This document shows, piece after piece, positions 1 through 13,415 of a DNA stretch of 64,000 nucleotides. The notes under the pieces are model-generated. The model saw only the letters and a program-made list of their open reading frames with translations. It searched no databases and had not been told where the DNA came from. Source of the stretch: Salmonella enterica subsp. arizonae (GTDB lineage Bacteria > Pseudomonadota > Gammaproteobacteria > Enterobacterales > Enterobacteriaceae). Position 1 is the stretch's first letter. Each line of letters starts with the position of its first letter. The position numbers were made by a program, and so were the translations under genes. The DNA is taken from positions 62,001-126,000 of the forward strand of contig NZ_VXJW01000011.1 of NCBI RefSeq assembly GCF_008692845.1. The letters are read 5' to 3'.

Positions 1-539
1 TGCCAGGCAATGGCGATCGCCTCCTGCACGCTGACATCGCTCACACGGGAAACCAGCTCCAGCGGCGCATCTGCCGCTACCCTGCCAGGCGCTATCACGC
101 TGTAGAGCCAGCCGGTTTTACCCACGTTTTGCATCTGGCTTGCCATGTCGCTAATCGCAAAATGGTAATTGAGCTTAAAGCACGGCGAACGCGGCTGCGT
201 CACCTGAATGAGCGTCTCTCCCCAGCGAAAAATATCGCCAATATAGACATTTTGCTCGGTCAGACCGTCAGTGGAAAGATTCTCGCCAAACGCCGGGGCG
301 ACAAACCGTTCCGCCAGTTCTGGAAACGCCTGCGCCCAGTAACGATAATGCTCGCGCGGATAATGACACAGCGCGCGGTCGGGGCCACCGTGAATTTTTT
401 TCTCCGCCTGCTCATCGCCTTCCAGCCCCAGGTCCGTCAGCATCAGTTCACCATCGACCTGCACCTTCGCGATAGCGCTGGGGCGGCTTCCCGCGTAATC
501 CTGAATTTTGCCTGTGAATACCTCAACCGGATAATGCAT
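1..539 (-). CDS. yiiM: YiiM, MOSC-domain protein (3' end outside window)
   Basis: The reading frame opens with ATG at 539 and runs off the left edge, giving about 179 residues of a protein that is about 224 long in E. coli. MOSC proteins are related to the molybdenum cofactor sulfurase C-terminal domain and carry a conserved cysteine. Here it is in the motif PRSPCFKL, near residue 120. In E. coli YiiM helps detoxify N-hydroxylated base analogues; that role is taken from the family. It is adjacent and codirectional with sodA, where E. coli has kdgT between the two. The C-terminus cannot be checked. Confidence 0.9.
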   Translation of the reverse strand, partial: MHYPVEVFTGKIQDYAGSRPSAIAKVQVDGELMLTDLGLEGDEQAEKKIHGGPDRALCHYPREHYRYWAQAFPELAERFVAPAFGENLSTDGLTEQNVYIGDIFRWGETLIQVTQPRSPCFKLNYHFAISDMASQMQNVGKTGWLYSVIAPGRVAADAPLELVSRVSDVSVQEAIAIAW

Positions 540-560
540 CGAGACTCCTTATGCAGATAC

Positions 561-587
561 AAAAAAAGCGAGCCATCAGACTCGCTT
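561..587 (-). terminator. sodA intrinsic terminator
   Basis: On the minus strand a 6-bp stem AGCGAG/CTCGCT closes a short loop and is followed by seven T residues. It lies 22 bases past the sodA stop and just upstream of yiiM, so it should separate the two transcripts. Confidence 0.8.
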
Positions 588-608
588 CTCACGGGCTTCA
601 ATGCAACT

Positions 609-1229
609 TTATTTTTTCGCTGCGAAACGTGCAGCCGCTTCATCCCAGTTCACTACATTCCAGAACTCTTTGATATAGTCCGGACGACGGTTCTGGAATT
701 TCAGGTAGTAAGCGTGTTCCCACACATCCAGACCCAGAATCGGGAAACCGGATGCGCCGGAAATGACTTCGCCCATCAGTGGAGAGTCCTGGTTAGCAGT
801 AGACACGACAGACAGTTGATCGCCTTTCAGCACCAGCCACGCCCAACCGGAACCAAAACGGCTGGCGGCCGCTTTTTCAAACTCTTCTTTAAATTTCTCA
901 ACAGATCCGAAATCACGCTCGATCGCCGCTTTCAGATCGCCCTGCAGAGTGGTGCCTTTTTTCAGCCCTTTCCAGAACAGGCTATGGTTAGCGTGGCCGC
1001 CCGCATTGTTGCGCAGCACGGTTTTTTTGTCCGCCGGCACCTGATCCAGCTTAGTAATCAGTTCTTCCACCGGCAGATTAGCAAATTCAGGTAGGCTTTC
1101 CAGCGCCGCGTTAGCGTTATTGACATAGGTCTGATGGTGTTTGGTGTGGTGGATCTCCATCGTCTGCTTATCGAAGTGCGGTTCCAGTGCATCATAAGCG
1201 TACGGTAGGGATGGCAGTGTATAACTCAT
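609..1229 (-). CDS. sodA: Manganese superoxide dismutase
   Basis: The product is 206 residues, the usual length, if translation starts at [13 protein letters not shown] (1229). The slightly longer upstream frame is not conserved. It converts superoxide to hydrogen peroxide and oxygen in the cytoplasm. The four metal ligands of the Mn/Fe family are visible: His27 in EIHH, His82 in [10 protein letters not shown], and Asp168 and His172 in DVWEHAYY. A good Fur box lies about 75 bases upstream, in line with the known iron repression of sodA. It is a monocistronic gene ending in its own terminator. Confidence 0.98.
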   Translation of the reverse strand: MSYTLPSLPYAYDALEPHFDKQTMEIHHTKHHQTYVNNANAALESLPEFANLPVEELITKLDQVPADKKTVLRNNAGGHANHSLFWKGLKKGTTLQGDLKAAIERDFGSVEKFKEEFEKAAASRFGSGWAWLVLKGDQLSVVSTANQDSPLMGEVISGASGFPILGLDVWEHAYYLKFQNRRPDYIKEFWNVVNWDEAAARFAAKK

Positions 1230-1303
1230 AATCATCTCCATTATTGTCGAGCGGCACAGTGTTAACGCCGCGTAAGCAGTTGGTTCATTATAGTTAATTA
1301 AAT

Positions 1304-1322
1304 GATATTGAAAATGATTATC
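1304..1322. promoter_or_regulatory. Fur box upstream of sodA
   Basis: The 19-mer gatattgaaaatgattatc matches the Fur consensus GATAATGATAATCATTATC at 16 of 19 positions. It lies 75-93 bases before the sodA start. The 1230-1557 interval otherwise holds only the sodA promoter region and the leader of the TRAP operon. Confidence 0.8.
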
Positions 1323-1557
1323 AATGCCGTACTTTGTTCAGGGTTATAAGCGCTACGGCATCCGCTTAAAAACAGCCGTTTTTTACGAACTCCGCCAAAA
1401 CCGTCTGTGAATAAATCCTGGAAACAGATAAACGTAAAACAGGGTTTCAAAATATTTCTTTTGGTGCCAGGTTTTGTCAGCGGTAGCAAAAGAAAAAAAG
1501 TTATAATCTCACTACGTAATCACATTCTCGCAAAATTATTACAATTGCGAAGGAATC

Positions 1558-2486
1558 ATGAAACAACCTGATTTTATACGTCTGGCTACGCTGGCCTTAC
1601 TCTCCACATTCTCTTTCTGCTCACACGGCGAAACCATTTTGCGCCTGGCCTACGCGGTGAAAATAGCCAGCCTGTAAAAGATGCGTTGCATTTCTTTGGG
1701 CAACAAGTTGAAGCGAAAACGGGCGGCGATATCAAAGTACAGTACTTCCCGGACGGGCAGCTTGGCGGCGAGCGCGAACTGGTGGAGTTAACACAGGTAG
1801 GCGTCGTCGACATCACCAAAGTGTCGTCCGGTCTGATGGAGAGTTTTTCGCCTGAGTACGGCGCTTTCTCACTCCCCTACCTGTTTACCAGCGTCGATGA
1901 GTACTACCGCGGAATGGATAATCCGCAGGTGATGTAACCTGTTTATCAGTCCACCGCAGCACAGGGATTTATTGGCGTGGACAGGTATGATTCCGGCGCG
2001 CGTAATTTTTATATGAGCAAAGCGCCGATTAAACGCATTGAGAATTTACGCGGGAAGAAGATCCGCGTAATGCAGAGTGAGACGGCGATCCAGACCCTCA
2101 AACTGCTGGGAACCTCGCCCATCGCCATGAGCCAGGCGGAGGTTTATACCTTATTACAGCAAGGCATTCTCGACGGCGCGGAAAACAATGAGTTCGCCCT
2201 CACTATCGCCCGCCACGGCGAAGTCGCCCGTTATTACACCTACGATATGCACACCCGCATTCCCGATATCCTGTTAATGAGCACCCTCACGCAGAAAAAG
2301 CTGACGCCAGAACAGCAACGCATCGTCAAAGCCGCCATTCAGGCATCGATCGAATTTGAAAAAGCCGCATGGGACAAGGAAATAGAGAAAACCAGGCTGG
2401 CGGCGGTACAGCCTATTTACGACGGACTGAAAAACAAGCCGCGGCTTTACGGGCTGTATCAACGTATCCAGATAGCAAAAAATTAA
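1558..2486 (+). pseudogene. TRAP transporter solute-binding protein (DctP family), broken
   Basis: A DctP-type periplasmic binding protein is recognisable across three pieces. It starts at ATG 1558 with a signal peptide (MKQPDFIRLATLALL...). Near 1655 one base appears to be missing, so the frame meets TAA within 20 codons. In the next frame the protein resumes (NSQPVKDALHFFGQQVEAK) and stops again at TAA 1935-1937, which reads as a CAA-to-TAA change. It then continues in the same frame to 2486. Intact homologues capture C4-dicarboxylates or sugar acids for the membrane permeases encoded next. Two independent lesions make function very unlikely. Confidence 0.9.
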
Positions 2487-2503
2487 TCTCATCAGGAAAC
2501 TAA

Positions 2504-3021
2504 GATGAACATATTCAGAAAAGGACTTGATTTATTGCTGGGCGCTATCTGCTGCCTTGTGCTGGCTATGATGGTTGGCATCGCCTGCTGGCAGGTGGTG
2601 AGCCGCTACATTCTGGGCGTTCCCAGTACCATTATCGAAGAGATGCTGTGATTTCTGCTGGTGTGGGTATCAATGCTGGGGATGGCTTTTGTCGCCGGCC
2701 AAAAACAGCATATAAGTCTGACCCTCTTCCTGGATAAGGTATCGCCGATGATTCTCGGCTGGTGGGATATCGTCCTGCAGGTCATTTTTATCGCGTTTTC
2801 CATTTGGGTGTTGATTATCGGCGGCTTAAAAATCTCTGCTATTTCTATGCTGCAAATCTCGCCTGCGCTGGGCATTCCGATGGGGGAAACTTTATTACGC
2901 GCTTCCCTGCGCGGGCGTACTGATCATCCTCTATGGGCTACTGAATATCGTTGACGCCCTGACAGCTATCCATTCCGCCACAGATACCAATAAGCACACT
3001 CTGGAGAAATCACATGATTGA
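2504..3021 (+). pseudogene. TRAP transporter small permease (DctQ family), broken
   Basis: The frame starts at ATG 2504 (MNIFRKGLDLLLGAICC) and is cut by TGA at 2649-2651, probably a CGA arginine codon mutated to stop (EEML*FLLVW). Reading continues to a run of five G near 2882-2886. One extra G there shifts the frame and ends it early. Without that G the protein would continue as GKLYYALPCAGVLIILYGLLN and stop at 3021, overlapping the next gene by 8 bases. The intact protein has four membrane segments and pairs with the large permease. Confidence 0.88.
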
Positions 3022-4322
3022 CCCTATTTTTGCGTCCTGTACGCTAATTGCCGTTTTTGTTGTTTTACTGGCGATGGGCGCGCCTATCGGGATCTGCATC
3101 GTTATCGCCTCTTTCAGTACCATGATGCTGGTGCTGCCTTTTGATATTTCGATGTTCGCCACCGCGCAGAAAATGTTCTCCAGTCTGGACAGTTTCGCCT
3201 TGCTGGCCGTGCCGTTCTTCGTTTTATCCGGGGTTATCATGAATATCGGGGGAATTGCCGCCCGACTGGTCAATTTTGCCAAACTGTTTACTGGCAAACT
3301 GCCCGGTTCGCTGTCGTATATCAACATCGTCGGCAATATGATGTTTGGCGCGATTTCCGGATCGGCGATTGCCGCCTCAACATCCATCGGCGGCGTCAGA
3401 GTGCCGATGAGCGCGCGTGAAGGTTACGATCGCGGTTTTGCGGCCGCGGTGAATATCGCCTCCGCGCCGACGGGGATGTTAATTCCGCCCACCACGGCTT
3501 TTATTCTTTACGCGCTGGTAAGCGGAGGAACATCTATTGCCGCCGTGTTCGCCGGCGGTCTGGTAGCGGGAGTGTTGTGGGATGTTGGCTGTATGTTGGT
3601 CACACTGGTGGTCGCTAAACGCCATAACTACCGGGTCTTTTTTACCGTCCAGAAGGGGATAGAGCTAAAATTCGCCATAGAAGCGATTCCCAGCCTGCTG
3701 CTGATCGTTATTATCGTCGGGGGTATCGTACAGGGGATTTTTACTGCGATTGAAGCGTCCGCTATCGCCGTGGTGTATACGTTATTGCTGACGATGGTGT
3801 TTTACCGCACGCTGAAAATTAAGAATTTACCTTCAATTTTACTGCAAACGGTGGTCATGACCGGGGTCATTATGTTCTTGCTGGCGGACCTCTTCGGCGA
3901 TGTCCTTCTCAATGTCGATCACTAATATCCCTGCGGCGCTGAGCGATATGATCCTCGCTATTTCCGCCAATAAACTGGTTATCCTGTTAGTCATCACCGC
4001 TTTTTTGCTGATTATCGGCGCATTTATGGATATCGGCCCTGCAATCCTGATATTTACCCCGATTCTGTTGCCGATTATGACTAAACTGGGCGTCGATCCG
4101 GCCCATTTCGGTATTATCATGATTGATAACCTGGCGATTGGCACTATTACTCCACCCGTTGGCAGCGGGTTATACGCAGGGGAAAGCGTAGGAAAGGTCA
4201 AAGTTGAGGACGTTATCAAACCGCTGATGCCTTTTTACGGGGCAATTATCGGCGTTTTGTTATTAATTACTTACCTTCCGGAAATCACTCTGTTTTTGCC
4301 CCGGCTACTGGGCATCATGTAA
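3014..4322 (+). pseudogene. TRAP transporter large permease (DctM family), frameshifted
   Basis: The N-terminal 290 or so residues (MIDPIFASCTLIAVFVVLL...) are intact and hydrophobic. Near 3884-3887 an extra G (ctggcgGacc) shifts the frame into ...DLFGDVLLNVDH and a stop. The rest of the permease (MSFSMSITNIPAALSD...LPRLLGIM) is open in the +1 frame to 4322. Removing one G restores LLATSSAMSFSMSITN across the junction. The intact family forms the ion-coupled translocation channel of a TRAP system. With dctP and dctQ also broken, the whole operon is dead. Confidence 0.9.
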
Positions 4323-4349
4323 GCGCTTCATTTTCTGTCGCGCCTCGTT

Positions 4350-4384
4350 GCCGGATGGCGGTTAGCGCCTTATCCGGCCTACGC
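4350..4384. repeat. REP element
   Basis: A palindromic unit of the gccggatggcg...cgccttatccggcctac type lies just after the TRAP operon. It is one of several copies in this window between or after operons. Confidence 0.85.
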
Positions 4385-4394
4385 ACAATGATCA

Positions 4395-4700
4395 TTATAG
4401 GAAGGCTCTCCAGGTAAAAAAATCTGGCTGCCAAACGACATCGCCCGTTTTAAATTGATAGCTTATCGTATACTCGTTACCCTGCGTTTCCAGATCATTA
4501 AACGCTTTATTGGTGTCATCCCCTCCTGATTTTGAGATAGCTTCTATCGCAAAACCAAAACCATTGGCAAAACGATGCGCAATATACGCACGGTCATAGT
4601 TAGCTTTACTATCATCAAGATATTCATGACGAACACCGACATATACTGCGTGCGCATTTGTTACAATAAGAGGTAATAGTAAGAAAAGAGTTTTTCTCAT
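4395..4700 (-). pseudogene. KdgM/OmpL-type outer membrane porin, N-terminal fragment
   Basis: An open frame from ATG 4700 begins with a signal peptide ending NAHA and continues VYVGVRHEYLDDSKANYDRAY, the start of the KdgM/NanC/OmpL family of 12-stranded porins for acidic oligosaccharides. The frame stops at 101 residues, where family members have about 220-240. The sequence ends at TWRAFL beside a REP element, with no later barrel strands or terminal aromatic residue. It is probably a 3' truncated remnant. It might once have served the neighbouring TRAP system, which is inference. Confidence 0.7.
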
Positions 4701-5323
4701 AATGGAACCCATTTAATTTAAAATTAAAATAGCATTTTATCTCATTCAATTACAACCATAATACGCAATATGGATAGCGACAACATAGGCAACTCTTTTT
4801 AATTTAAAATTGGGACAATGTTCAAAAAGCAAAATAAAATAAATGAAATTTATATTCGCAAAATAAAGTAAAAACAAAAACACCATTAGCACTGTTAATA
4901 TAGGTGTTTCCTTATAATTATATTTCATTGATAACTAACATTAATCTTCATATATTTAAATCACAAATATAAAAAACTAGATAATTGTTGTATGACCATT
5001 ACTTTATCGAACAATAAGTCAGATTTTCCCCATTATGTGATCTTACGCAGCATTTCCTTTGCATTAGTGCCAATTAAGCTGTTTTTTGTCGTTATTATGA
5101 AGGCATTTTAGAAAACAAATATTCCCCACCGATTTAAATAACATTCACGCGGTCACGATCCGTTTCGACTTTTTTAAAACGTGAAGTTAATCACCTCGTT
5201 AACGTGCTGATTGCCAGAATACATCCAACGGCGGCAAACGTTACAAGGTTACCAGGCTGCGCAATTTTTAAACTCATGCAGACGGAAGGGGTATCCCGTC
5301 CAAAAAATAATGAGGAACATGTC
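4701..5323. other. AT-rich intergenic stretch before rhaT
   Basis: This 620-base interval holds no convincing gene. Its right end (about 5100-5323) should contain the rhaT promoter with RhaS and CRP sites, but I could not pick out reliable half-sites. A 60-codon hydrophobic frame at 4746-4928 looks like chance in AT-rich DNA. Confidence 0.5.
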
Positions 5324-6358
5324 ATGAGTAACGCGATTACGATGGGGATTTTCTGGCATTTGATAGGTGCGGCCAGTGCAGCCTGCTTCTATGCCCCGTT
5401 CAAGCAAGTGAAACAGTGGTCATGGGAAACCATGTGGTCAGTGGGCGGCATCGTCTCATGGCTTATTCTGCCGTGGACAATTAGCGCCCTCTTACTGCCC
5501 GATTTCTGGGCCTATTATGGACAGTTTAACCTCTCCACCCTTTTACCGGTTTTTCTGTTCGGCGCCATGTGGGGCATCGGCAATATTAATTACGGTCTGA
5601 CCATGCGTTATCTCGGTATGTCGATGGGTATCGGCATCGCTATCGGCATTACGCTTATCGTCGGCACGCTGATGACGCCTATCATCAACGGTAACTTCGA
5701 TGTGTTAATCCATACCGAAGGGGGGCGCATGACGCTACTTGGCGTTTTTGTCGCGCTGATAGGCGTCGGGATTGTGACGCGCGCCGGACAGTTAAAAGAA
5801 CGCAAAATGGGCATTAAAGCAGAGGAGTTCAATCTGAAGAAAGGGCTTCTGCTGGCAGTGATGTGCGGTATTTTCTCGGCGGGGATGTCTTTTGCCATGA
5901 ACGCCGCGAAACCGATGCATGAAGCTGCTGCCGCGCTTGGCGTTGACCCGCTCTATGTCGCGCTGCCGAGTTACGTGGTGATTATGGGCGGCGGCGCGCT
6001 GGTTAACCTCGGTTTCTGTTTTATCCGCCTGGCAAAAGTGCAAAATCTGTCGATAAAAGCCGACTTCTCGCTGGCAAGACCGTTGATTATCAGCAATATT
6101 CTGCTGTCCGCGCTTGGCGGTCTGATGTGGTATTTACAGTTCTTTTTCTATGCCTGGGGCCACGCGCGCATTCCAGCGCAATATGACTACATGAGCTGGA
6201 TGCTGCACATGAGCTTCTATGTGCTGTGCGGGGGGCTTGTCGGTCTGGTGCTAAAAGAGTGGAAAAATGCTGGCCGCCGTCCCGTTGCCGTATTAAGCCT
6301 CGGCTGCGTGGTAATTATTATCGCGGCGAATATTGTCGGTTTAGGCATGGCCAGTTAA
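5324..6358 (+). CDS. rhaT: L-rhamnose:proton symporter
   Basis: The product is 344 residues, identical to the E. coli length, when started at [15 protein letters not shown] (5324), which follows a gaggaac ribosome site. It is a ten-segment inner membrane transporter that imports L-rhamnose with a proton. Hydrophobic helices alternate through the whole length (for example [19 protein letters not shown]). Its 3' end overlaps the 3' end of rhaR by four bases, so the two are convergent with no room for a terminator. It is expected to be activated by RhaS and CRP. Confidence 0.97.
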
Positions 6359-7203
6359 TCGCTTTGATTACTGAGATGACGCCATTGGCTCGGCGTCATC
6401 CCGGTTTCCCGCGTGAACACCACCGAAAAATAGTTACTATCTTCAAAGCCGCACTGCATCGAAATCTCGCTAATCATGAGTGGACTATGTTGAAGCAGAT
6501 ACTGTGCGTGGCAAATGCGAACCTGGCGTAAATATTGATTAATCGTCATCCCAGTCTGGGCGCGAAACTGCTGCCGCAGCACCCGTTCGCTGCATTGTTC
6601 CTGCTGGCAAAACGCATCCAGCGCAAAGGGACACTCAAGACTATTAGCCAGAGCGGTAATTAATTTATCCAACAGGGTTTCTCTGGAGGTCGCCGGAAGA
6701 TCGTCGGTCGCGTAGCGATGCCGTTTTAACGTCATCACCAGTTGACCAAACAGCAATTCCGCTATCTCATTCGCCAGCGGATCGCGTCCATTATTCTCAT
6801 GTTCAAGCTGGTTAATGACCTGTCGCGCCTGATTCATTCCCATACTGCCCAGCCGCCAGTGAGGATGCCATTGCGCTCCCTGAAAGCCGGGAATCAGCGC
6901 CTGCCAATTTACATTGAGTTTCAAACGCTCCGGGCAATAAATGATATTTTGCAGCACCAGATCGTTAACGGAAGTATAGGAGTGTTTGTCTTCAGCGCGA
7001 ATATAAAACAGATCGCCGCGGGTAATTCTGTATGGACGGTCATTGAGAACGTGTAAGCCATTGCCCCGCCAGACCATCACCAGTTCGCAAAACTCATGCG
7101 TATGTTCCGCAAAAACATCCTGTGGATAGCGATCGGCAACCGTGACAGCCTGCTGCTCATCAGTAAAAAAATCTTTTTTCAGAAGAATTAACTGATTTGC
7201 CAC
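6355..7203 (-). CDS. rhaR: RhaR, AraC-family activator of rhaSR
   Basis: The protein is 282 residues with an N-terminal cupin-like rhamnose-binding domain (residues 20-110, including [15 protein letters not shown]) and a C-terminal AraC helix-turn-helix pair (residues 180-275, including [17 protein letters not shown] and [18 protein letters not shown]). It responds to L-rhamnose and activates the rhaSR promoter. Some E. coli annotations start about 30 codons upstream, but here the frame begins [15 protein letters not shown]. It lies downstream of rhaS with a REP element between. Confidence 0.96.
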
Positions 7204-7226
7204 CGCAGCACCTCAAGTTGGATACT

Positions 7227-7254
7227 TGCCGGATGGCGCTACGCTTATCCGGCA
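7227..7254. repeat. REP element between rhaS and rhaR
   Basis: A single palindromic unit (tgccggatggcg...ttatccggca) lies between the two cotranscribed regulators. Such units can stabilise upstream mRNA. Confidence 0.8.
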
Positions 7255-7308
7255 TTAAAGAGTATAATTATCAGCAAATTGGCCACGAAAACGTTGATAA
7301 CATTCGCG

Positions 7309-8145
7309 TTACTGGGGTATCGCATCGCGTCCCTGGCGGATATCCCGCGGCGACCAGTTAAATTCACGGCGAAACAGGGTCGAAAAGTGGTTACTGTCTC
7401 CAAAACCGCAGCGATACGCGATTTCTGTCACGCTATGATCGCTATGGCGCAATAAATGCCGGGCTTTGATCAAACGCAGGCGATTAAGGTAACGTTGCGG
7501 CGTCAGCCCGGTATGCTGCTTAAGCTGACGATGCAGCGTGCGTAGCGACAGTGAAAATTGCTCCGCTACCGCCTCCCAGCAGACCTCCTCCGCAAAATGA
7601 TCTTCCAGCCATGCCATCAGTTGGTTAAGTTTTGCGTCGTTATCGGTCGCGCCTTCCATCAGGCTACTGCGGCGTAACAATACCAGTAACTGCATAAACA
7701 AAATTTCGCGATTCGCCACGGCTGGCGCATCCATGCCGTCTCCGGCGCGTTCCATTAGACCGACCAACTGGCGCACCTGCTGCAAAGCGCTCTGATTCAC
7801 CCGCCAGTGGGAAGGATAGTAACCATCCTGCTCCTGCGGCAGCAACTGCTCCAGTCCCGCCAGAAACTGAAAGGCTTCCGGTGAACGCCACAGCACATTC
7901 GTCAGGCATAAGTTATCGGTATGTTCATACAAATGTCGGTCGTGATCGCGTACAAAGCACACTGTACCGCCGCTGATGGTATACGGCTGCCCGTTGAAGA
8001 CATGAATACCCGTACCGTGTTCCACAATCACGATTTCATGGAAATCATGATGATGTTCAGGGAAAGCGGCTTGCGGCAAACGAGGTTCAATCGCCACGGG
8101 CGCTTTGCCTGATGGAAAAAAATCCACGCTATGCAGTACCGTCAT
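7309..8145 (-). CDS. rhaS: RhaS, AraC-family activator of rhaBAD and rhaT
   Basis: The protein is 278 residues, the standard length. Residues 1-150 form the sugar-binding cupin domain ([20 protein letters not shown]). Residues 175-275 hold two helix-turn-helix motifs ([17 protein letters not shown] and [17 protein letters not shown]). It binds rhamnose and activates rhaBAD, divergently placed across the 8146-8505 control region, as well as rhaT. It is the first gene of the rhaSR operon. Confidence 0.97.
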   Translation of the reverse strand: MTVLHSVDFFPSGKAPVAIEPRLPQAAFPEHHHDFHEIVIVEHGTGIHVFNGQPYTISGGTVCFVRDHDRHLYEHTDNLCLTNVLWRSPEAFQFLAGLEQLLPQEQDGYYPSHWRVNQSALQQVRQLVGLMERAGDGMDAPAVANREILFMQLLVLLRRSSLMEGATDNDAKLNQLMAWLEDHFAEEVCWEAVAEQFSLSLRTLHRQLKQHTGLTPQRYLNRLRLIKARHLLRHSDHSVTEIAYRCGFGDSNHFSTLFRREFNWSPRDIRQGRDAIPQ

Positions 8146-8380
8146 GATGTATCCCTTCCTGATGAATGAAGCTGGCTGAAGCCATTATCCCGATAAGGCG
8201 CGCCAGCCTCGCCTCCAGGCGTCTTTCGCCGAATTTCCCCGACCTGGTGATAGTAATTAAGGGTTATCGGTCTCACCTTAAATTTTTGACGCCAAAGCGC
8301 GCAAACATGGTCTTTTTTTCAAGAAAAGGCGGGAAAAATCGGGAAATGCGGACGACATCACACCGGCTTATTAGTAGAAA

Positions 8381-8399
8381 ATGTGAACGCCATCACGTT

Positions 8400-8402
<3 letters not shown>
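8381..8402. promoter_or_regulatory. CRP site of the rhaSR/rhaBAD control region
   Basis: The sequence tgtgaacgccatcacgttca has the TGTGA-N6-TCACG arrangement of a CRP site. It sits in the 360-base divergent rhaS/rhaB region at the place CRP binds in E. coli. No gene is present in this interval. Confidence 0.8.
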
Positions 8403-11231
<2,829 letters not shown>

Positions 11232-11243
11232 ACATCGCAAATT

Positions 11244-11329
11244 GTAGGCCGGATAAGGCGCGTCAGCGTCGCCGTCCGGCAATAAACGAAACACCATTGC
11301 CGGATGGCGCAACGTTTATCCGGCCTACA
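11244..11329. repeat. REP pair (BIME-like) between rhaA and rhaD
   Basis: Two inverted palindromic units lie head to tail: gtaggccggataaggcg... at 11244-11281 and its inverse ending ...tatccggcctac at 11298-11329. The arrangement is typical of a BIME, here inside the rhaBAD operon. Confidence 0.88.
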
Positions 11330-11370
11330 TGAAATCCGGGACGCTTCGGATAATAAACAGGAACACGAAC

Positions 11371-12198
11371 ATGCAAAACATTACTACTTCCTGGTTCGTC
11401 CAGGGGATGATTAAAGCCACCTCCGACGCCTGGCTGAAAGGCTGGGACGAACGTAACGGCGGTAATCTGACGCTGCGTCTTGATGAAGTGGATATCGCGC
11501 CTTTTACTGCTGATTTCGAAGAAAAACCACGCTATATCGCACTAAGCCAACCGATGCCGCTGCTGGCGAATACGCCGTTTATCGTTACCGGCTCCGGCAA
11601 ATTTTTCCGCAACGTTCAGCTTGATCCGTCAGCCAATTTAGGCGTGGTCAAAATCGACAGCGAGGGCGCGGGCTACCACATTCTGTGGGGCTTAACCCAC
11701 AATGCCGTACCCACCTCCGAACTCCCGGCGCATTTCCTCTCCCACTGCGAGCGCATCAAAGCCACCCACGGCAAAGACCGCGTGATCATGCACTGCCACG
11801 CCACCAACCTGATTGCCCTGACCTATGTACTGGAAAACAACACTGCGCTTATCACCCGCAAACTGTGGGAAGGCAGCACCGAATGCCTGGTCGTATTCCC
11901 GGACGGCGTCGGCATTCTGCCGTGGATGGTGCCAGGCACCGATGAAATCGGCCAGGCCACCGCACAAGAAATGCAGAAACATTCGCTGGTATTGTGGCCG
12001 TTCCACGGCGTGTTCGGAAGCGGACCTACGCTGGATGAAACCTTCGGTTTGATAGATACCGCAGAGAAATCCGCTGAAGTATTAGTCAAAATCTATTCGA
12101 TGGGCGGTATGAAACAGACGATCGCGCGTGACGAGCTGACGGCGCTCGCTAAACGCTTTGGCGTGACCCCGCTGGCCAGCGCCATAGCTCTGTATTGA
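11371..12198 (+). CDS. rhaD: Rhamnulose-1-phosphate aldolase
   Basis: The class II aldolase cleaves L-rhamnulose 1-phosphate to dihydroxyacetone phosphate and L-lactaldehyde. From [14 protein letters not shown] (11371) it has 275 residues, one more than E. coli. The zinc site is visible in the HCHATN motif near residue 141, with a third histidine downstream in LWPFHGVFG. The family also shows the GNLTLR and SGKFF motifs. An earlier in-frame ATG at 11329 lies within the REP element and is unlikely to be used. Confidence 0.97.
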   Translation: MQNITTSWFVQGMIKATSDAWLKGWDERNGGNLTLRLDEVDIAPFTADFEEKPRYIALSQPMPLLANTPFIVTGSGKFFRNVQLDPSANLGVVKIDSEGAGYHILWGLTHNAVPTSELPAHFLSHCERIKATHGKDRVIMHCHATNLIALTYVLENNTALITRKLWEGSTECLVVFPDGVGILPWMVPGTDEIGQATAQEMQKHSLVLWPFHGVFGSGPTLDETFGLIDTAEKSAEVLVKIYSMGGMKQTIARDELTALAKRFGVTPLASAIALY

Positions 12199-12205
12199 TA
12201 ACCCA

Positions 12206-12240
12206 GCGCCGGATAGCGACTTCGCCTTATCCAGCCTACA
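12206..12240. repeat. REP element after rhaD
   Basis: A diverged palindromic unit (gcgccggatagcg...cgccttatccagcctac) separates rhaD from the dehydrogenase gene. Confidence 0.7.
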
Positions 12241-12266
12241 GGGAACTATTTTCAAGGAGAATGTTT

Positions 12267-13415
12267 ATGAGCTTTATGTTGGCATTGCCGAAAATCAGTC
12301 TGCACGGCGCAGGGGCTATTGGCGATATGGTCAAGCTGATCGCCAATAAGCAATGGGGTAAGGCGCTGATCGTCACCGACAGTCAACTGGTCAAACTCGG
12401 CCTGTTAGACAATCTGTTCAGCGCTCTGGATGCGCATAACATGCATTATCATTTGTTTGATAAAGTGTTCCCGAACCCCACCGAAGCCCTTGTGCAAAAA
12501 GGCTATGCGGCGTACCAGGCGGAAGCCTGTGATTACATCATCGCCTTCGGCGGCGGCAGCCCGATCGACACCGCGAAGGCAGTGAAAATCCTCACCGCCA
12601 ATCCAGGCCCTTCCACCGCCTACTCCGGCGTCGGCAAAGTGAAAAACGCCGGCGTACCGCTGGTGGCGATTAACACTACGGCAGGCACCGCGGCGGAAAT
12701 GACCAGCAATGCGGTTATCATCGACACCGAGCGTCAGGTAAAAGAAGTCATTATCGATCCAAACATCATCCCGGATATCGCGGTGGACGACGCCAGCGTA
12801 ATGCTGGAAATCCCCGCTTCTGTAACCGCCGCGACCGGTATGGATGCGCTCACCCACGCGGTAGAAGCCTACGTATCTGTCGGCGCGCATCCGCTCACCG
12901 ATGCTAACGCGTTAGAAGCGGTTCGGCTGATTAACCTGTGGCTACCGAAAGCGGTTGATGATGGTCATAACCTTGAAGCGCGTGAGCAGATGGCATTCGG
13001 CCAGTATCTGGCAGGCATGGCGTTCAACAGCGCCGGACTTGGGCTGGTTCACGCTCTGGCGCACCAGCCGGGCGCAACCCACAACCTACCGCACGGCGTC
13101 TGCAACGCTATTCTGCTGCCAATTATCGAGAACTTTAACCGTCCGAACGCCGTGGCGCGTTTTGCCCGCCTCGCGCAGGCAATGGGCGTAGATACGCGTG
13201 GTATGTCTGACGAAGCCGCAAGCCAGGAAGCGATCAACGCCATCCGCGCGTTAAGCAAACGCGTCGGTATTCCGGAAGGTTTTAGTCAGTTGGGAGTGAC
13301 GAAAGACGATATCGAAGGCTGGCTGGATAAAGCGTTAGCTGACCCATGTGCGCCGTGTAACCCGCGCACCGCCAGCCGCGACGAAGTGCGTGAGCTGTAC
13401 CTGGAGGCATTATGA
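12267..13415 (+). CDS. Iron-dependent alcohol dehydrogenase, FucO/YiaY-like (probable lactaldehyde reductase)
   Basis: The protein is 382 residues, the same length as FucO, when started at [17 protein letters not shown] (12267). That ATG has an aaggag site seven bases upstream; the ATG at 12261 is too close to it. The group III family pattern is clear: an NAD-binding [10 protein letters not shown] motif, and metal ligands in DALTHAVE and [10 protein letters not shown]...NLPHG. L-lactaldehyde is the product of RhaD, so reduction to 1,2-propanediol is the likely reaction. It sits between rhaD and rhaM and overlaps rhaM by four bases. E. coli lacks a gene here. The substrate is inferred from context. 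Confidence 0.88.
   Translation: MSFMLALPKISLHGAGAIGDMVKLIANKQWGKALIVTDSQLVKLGLLDNLFSALDAHNMHYHLFDKVFPNPTEALVQKGYAAYQAEACDYIIAFGGGSPIDTAKAVKILTANPGPSTAYSGVGKVKNAGVPLVAINTTAGTAAEMTSNAVIIDTERQVKEVIIDPNIIPDIAVDDASVMLEIPASVTAATGMDALTHAVEAYVSVGAHPLTDANALEAVRLINLWLPKAVDDGHNLEAREQMAFGQYLAGMAFNSAGLGLVHALAHQPGATHNLPHGVCNAILLPIIENFNRPNAVARFARLAQAMGVDTRGMSDEAASQEAINAIRALSKRVGIPEGFSQLGVTKDDIEGWLDKALADPCAPCNPRTASRDEVRELYLEAL

Noticed and set aside
4746-4928. 60-codon hydrophobic frame on the minus strand as a small membrane protein
   Set aside because: The sequence is AT-rich with low complexity, has no good ribosome site and no recognised family.
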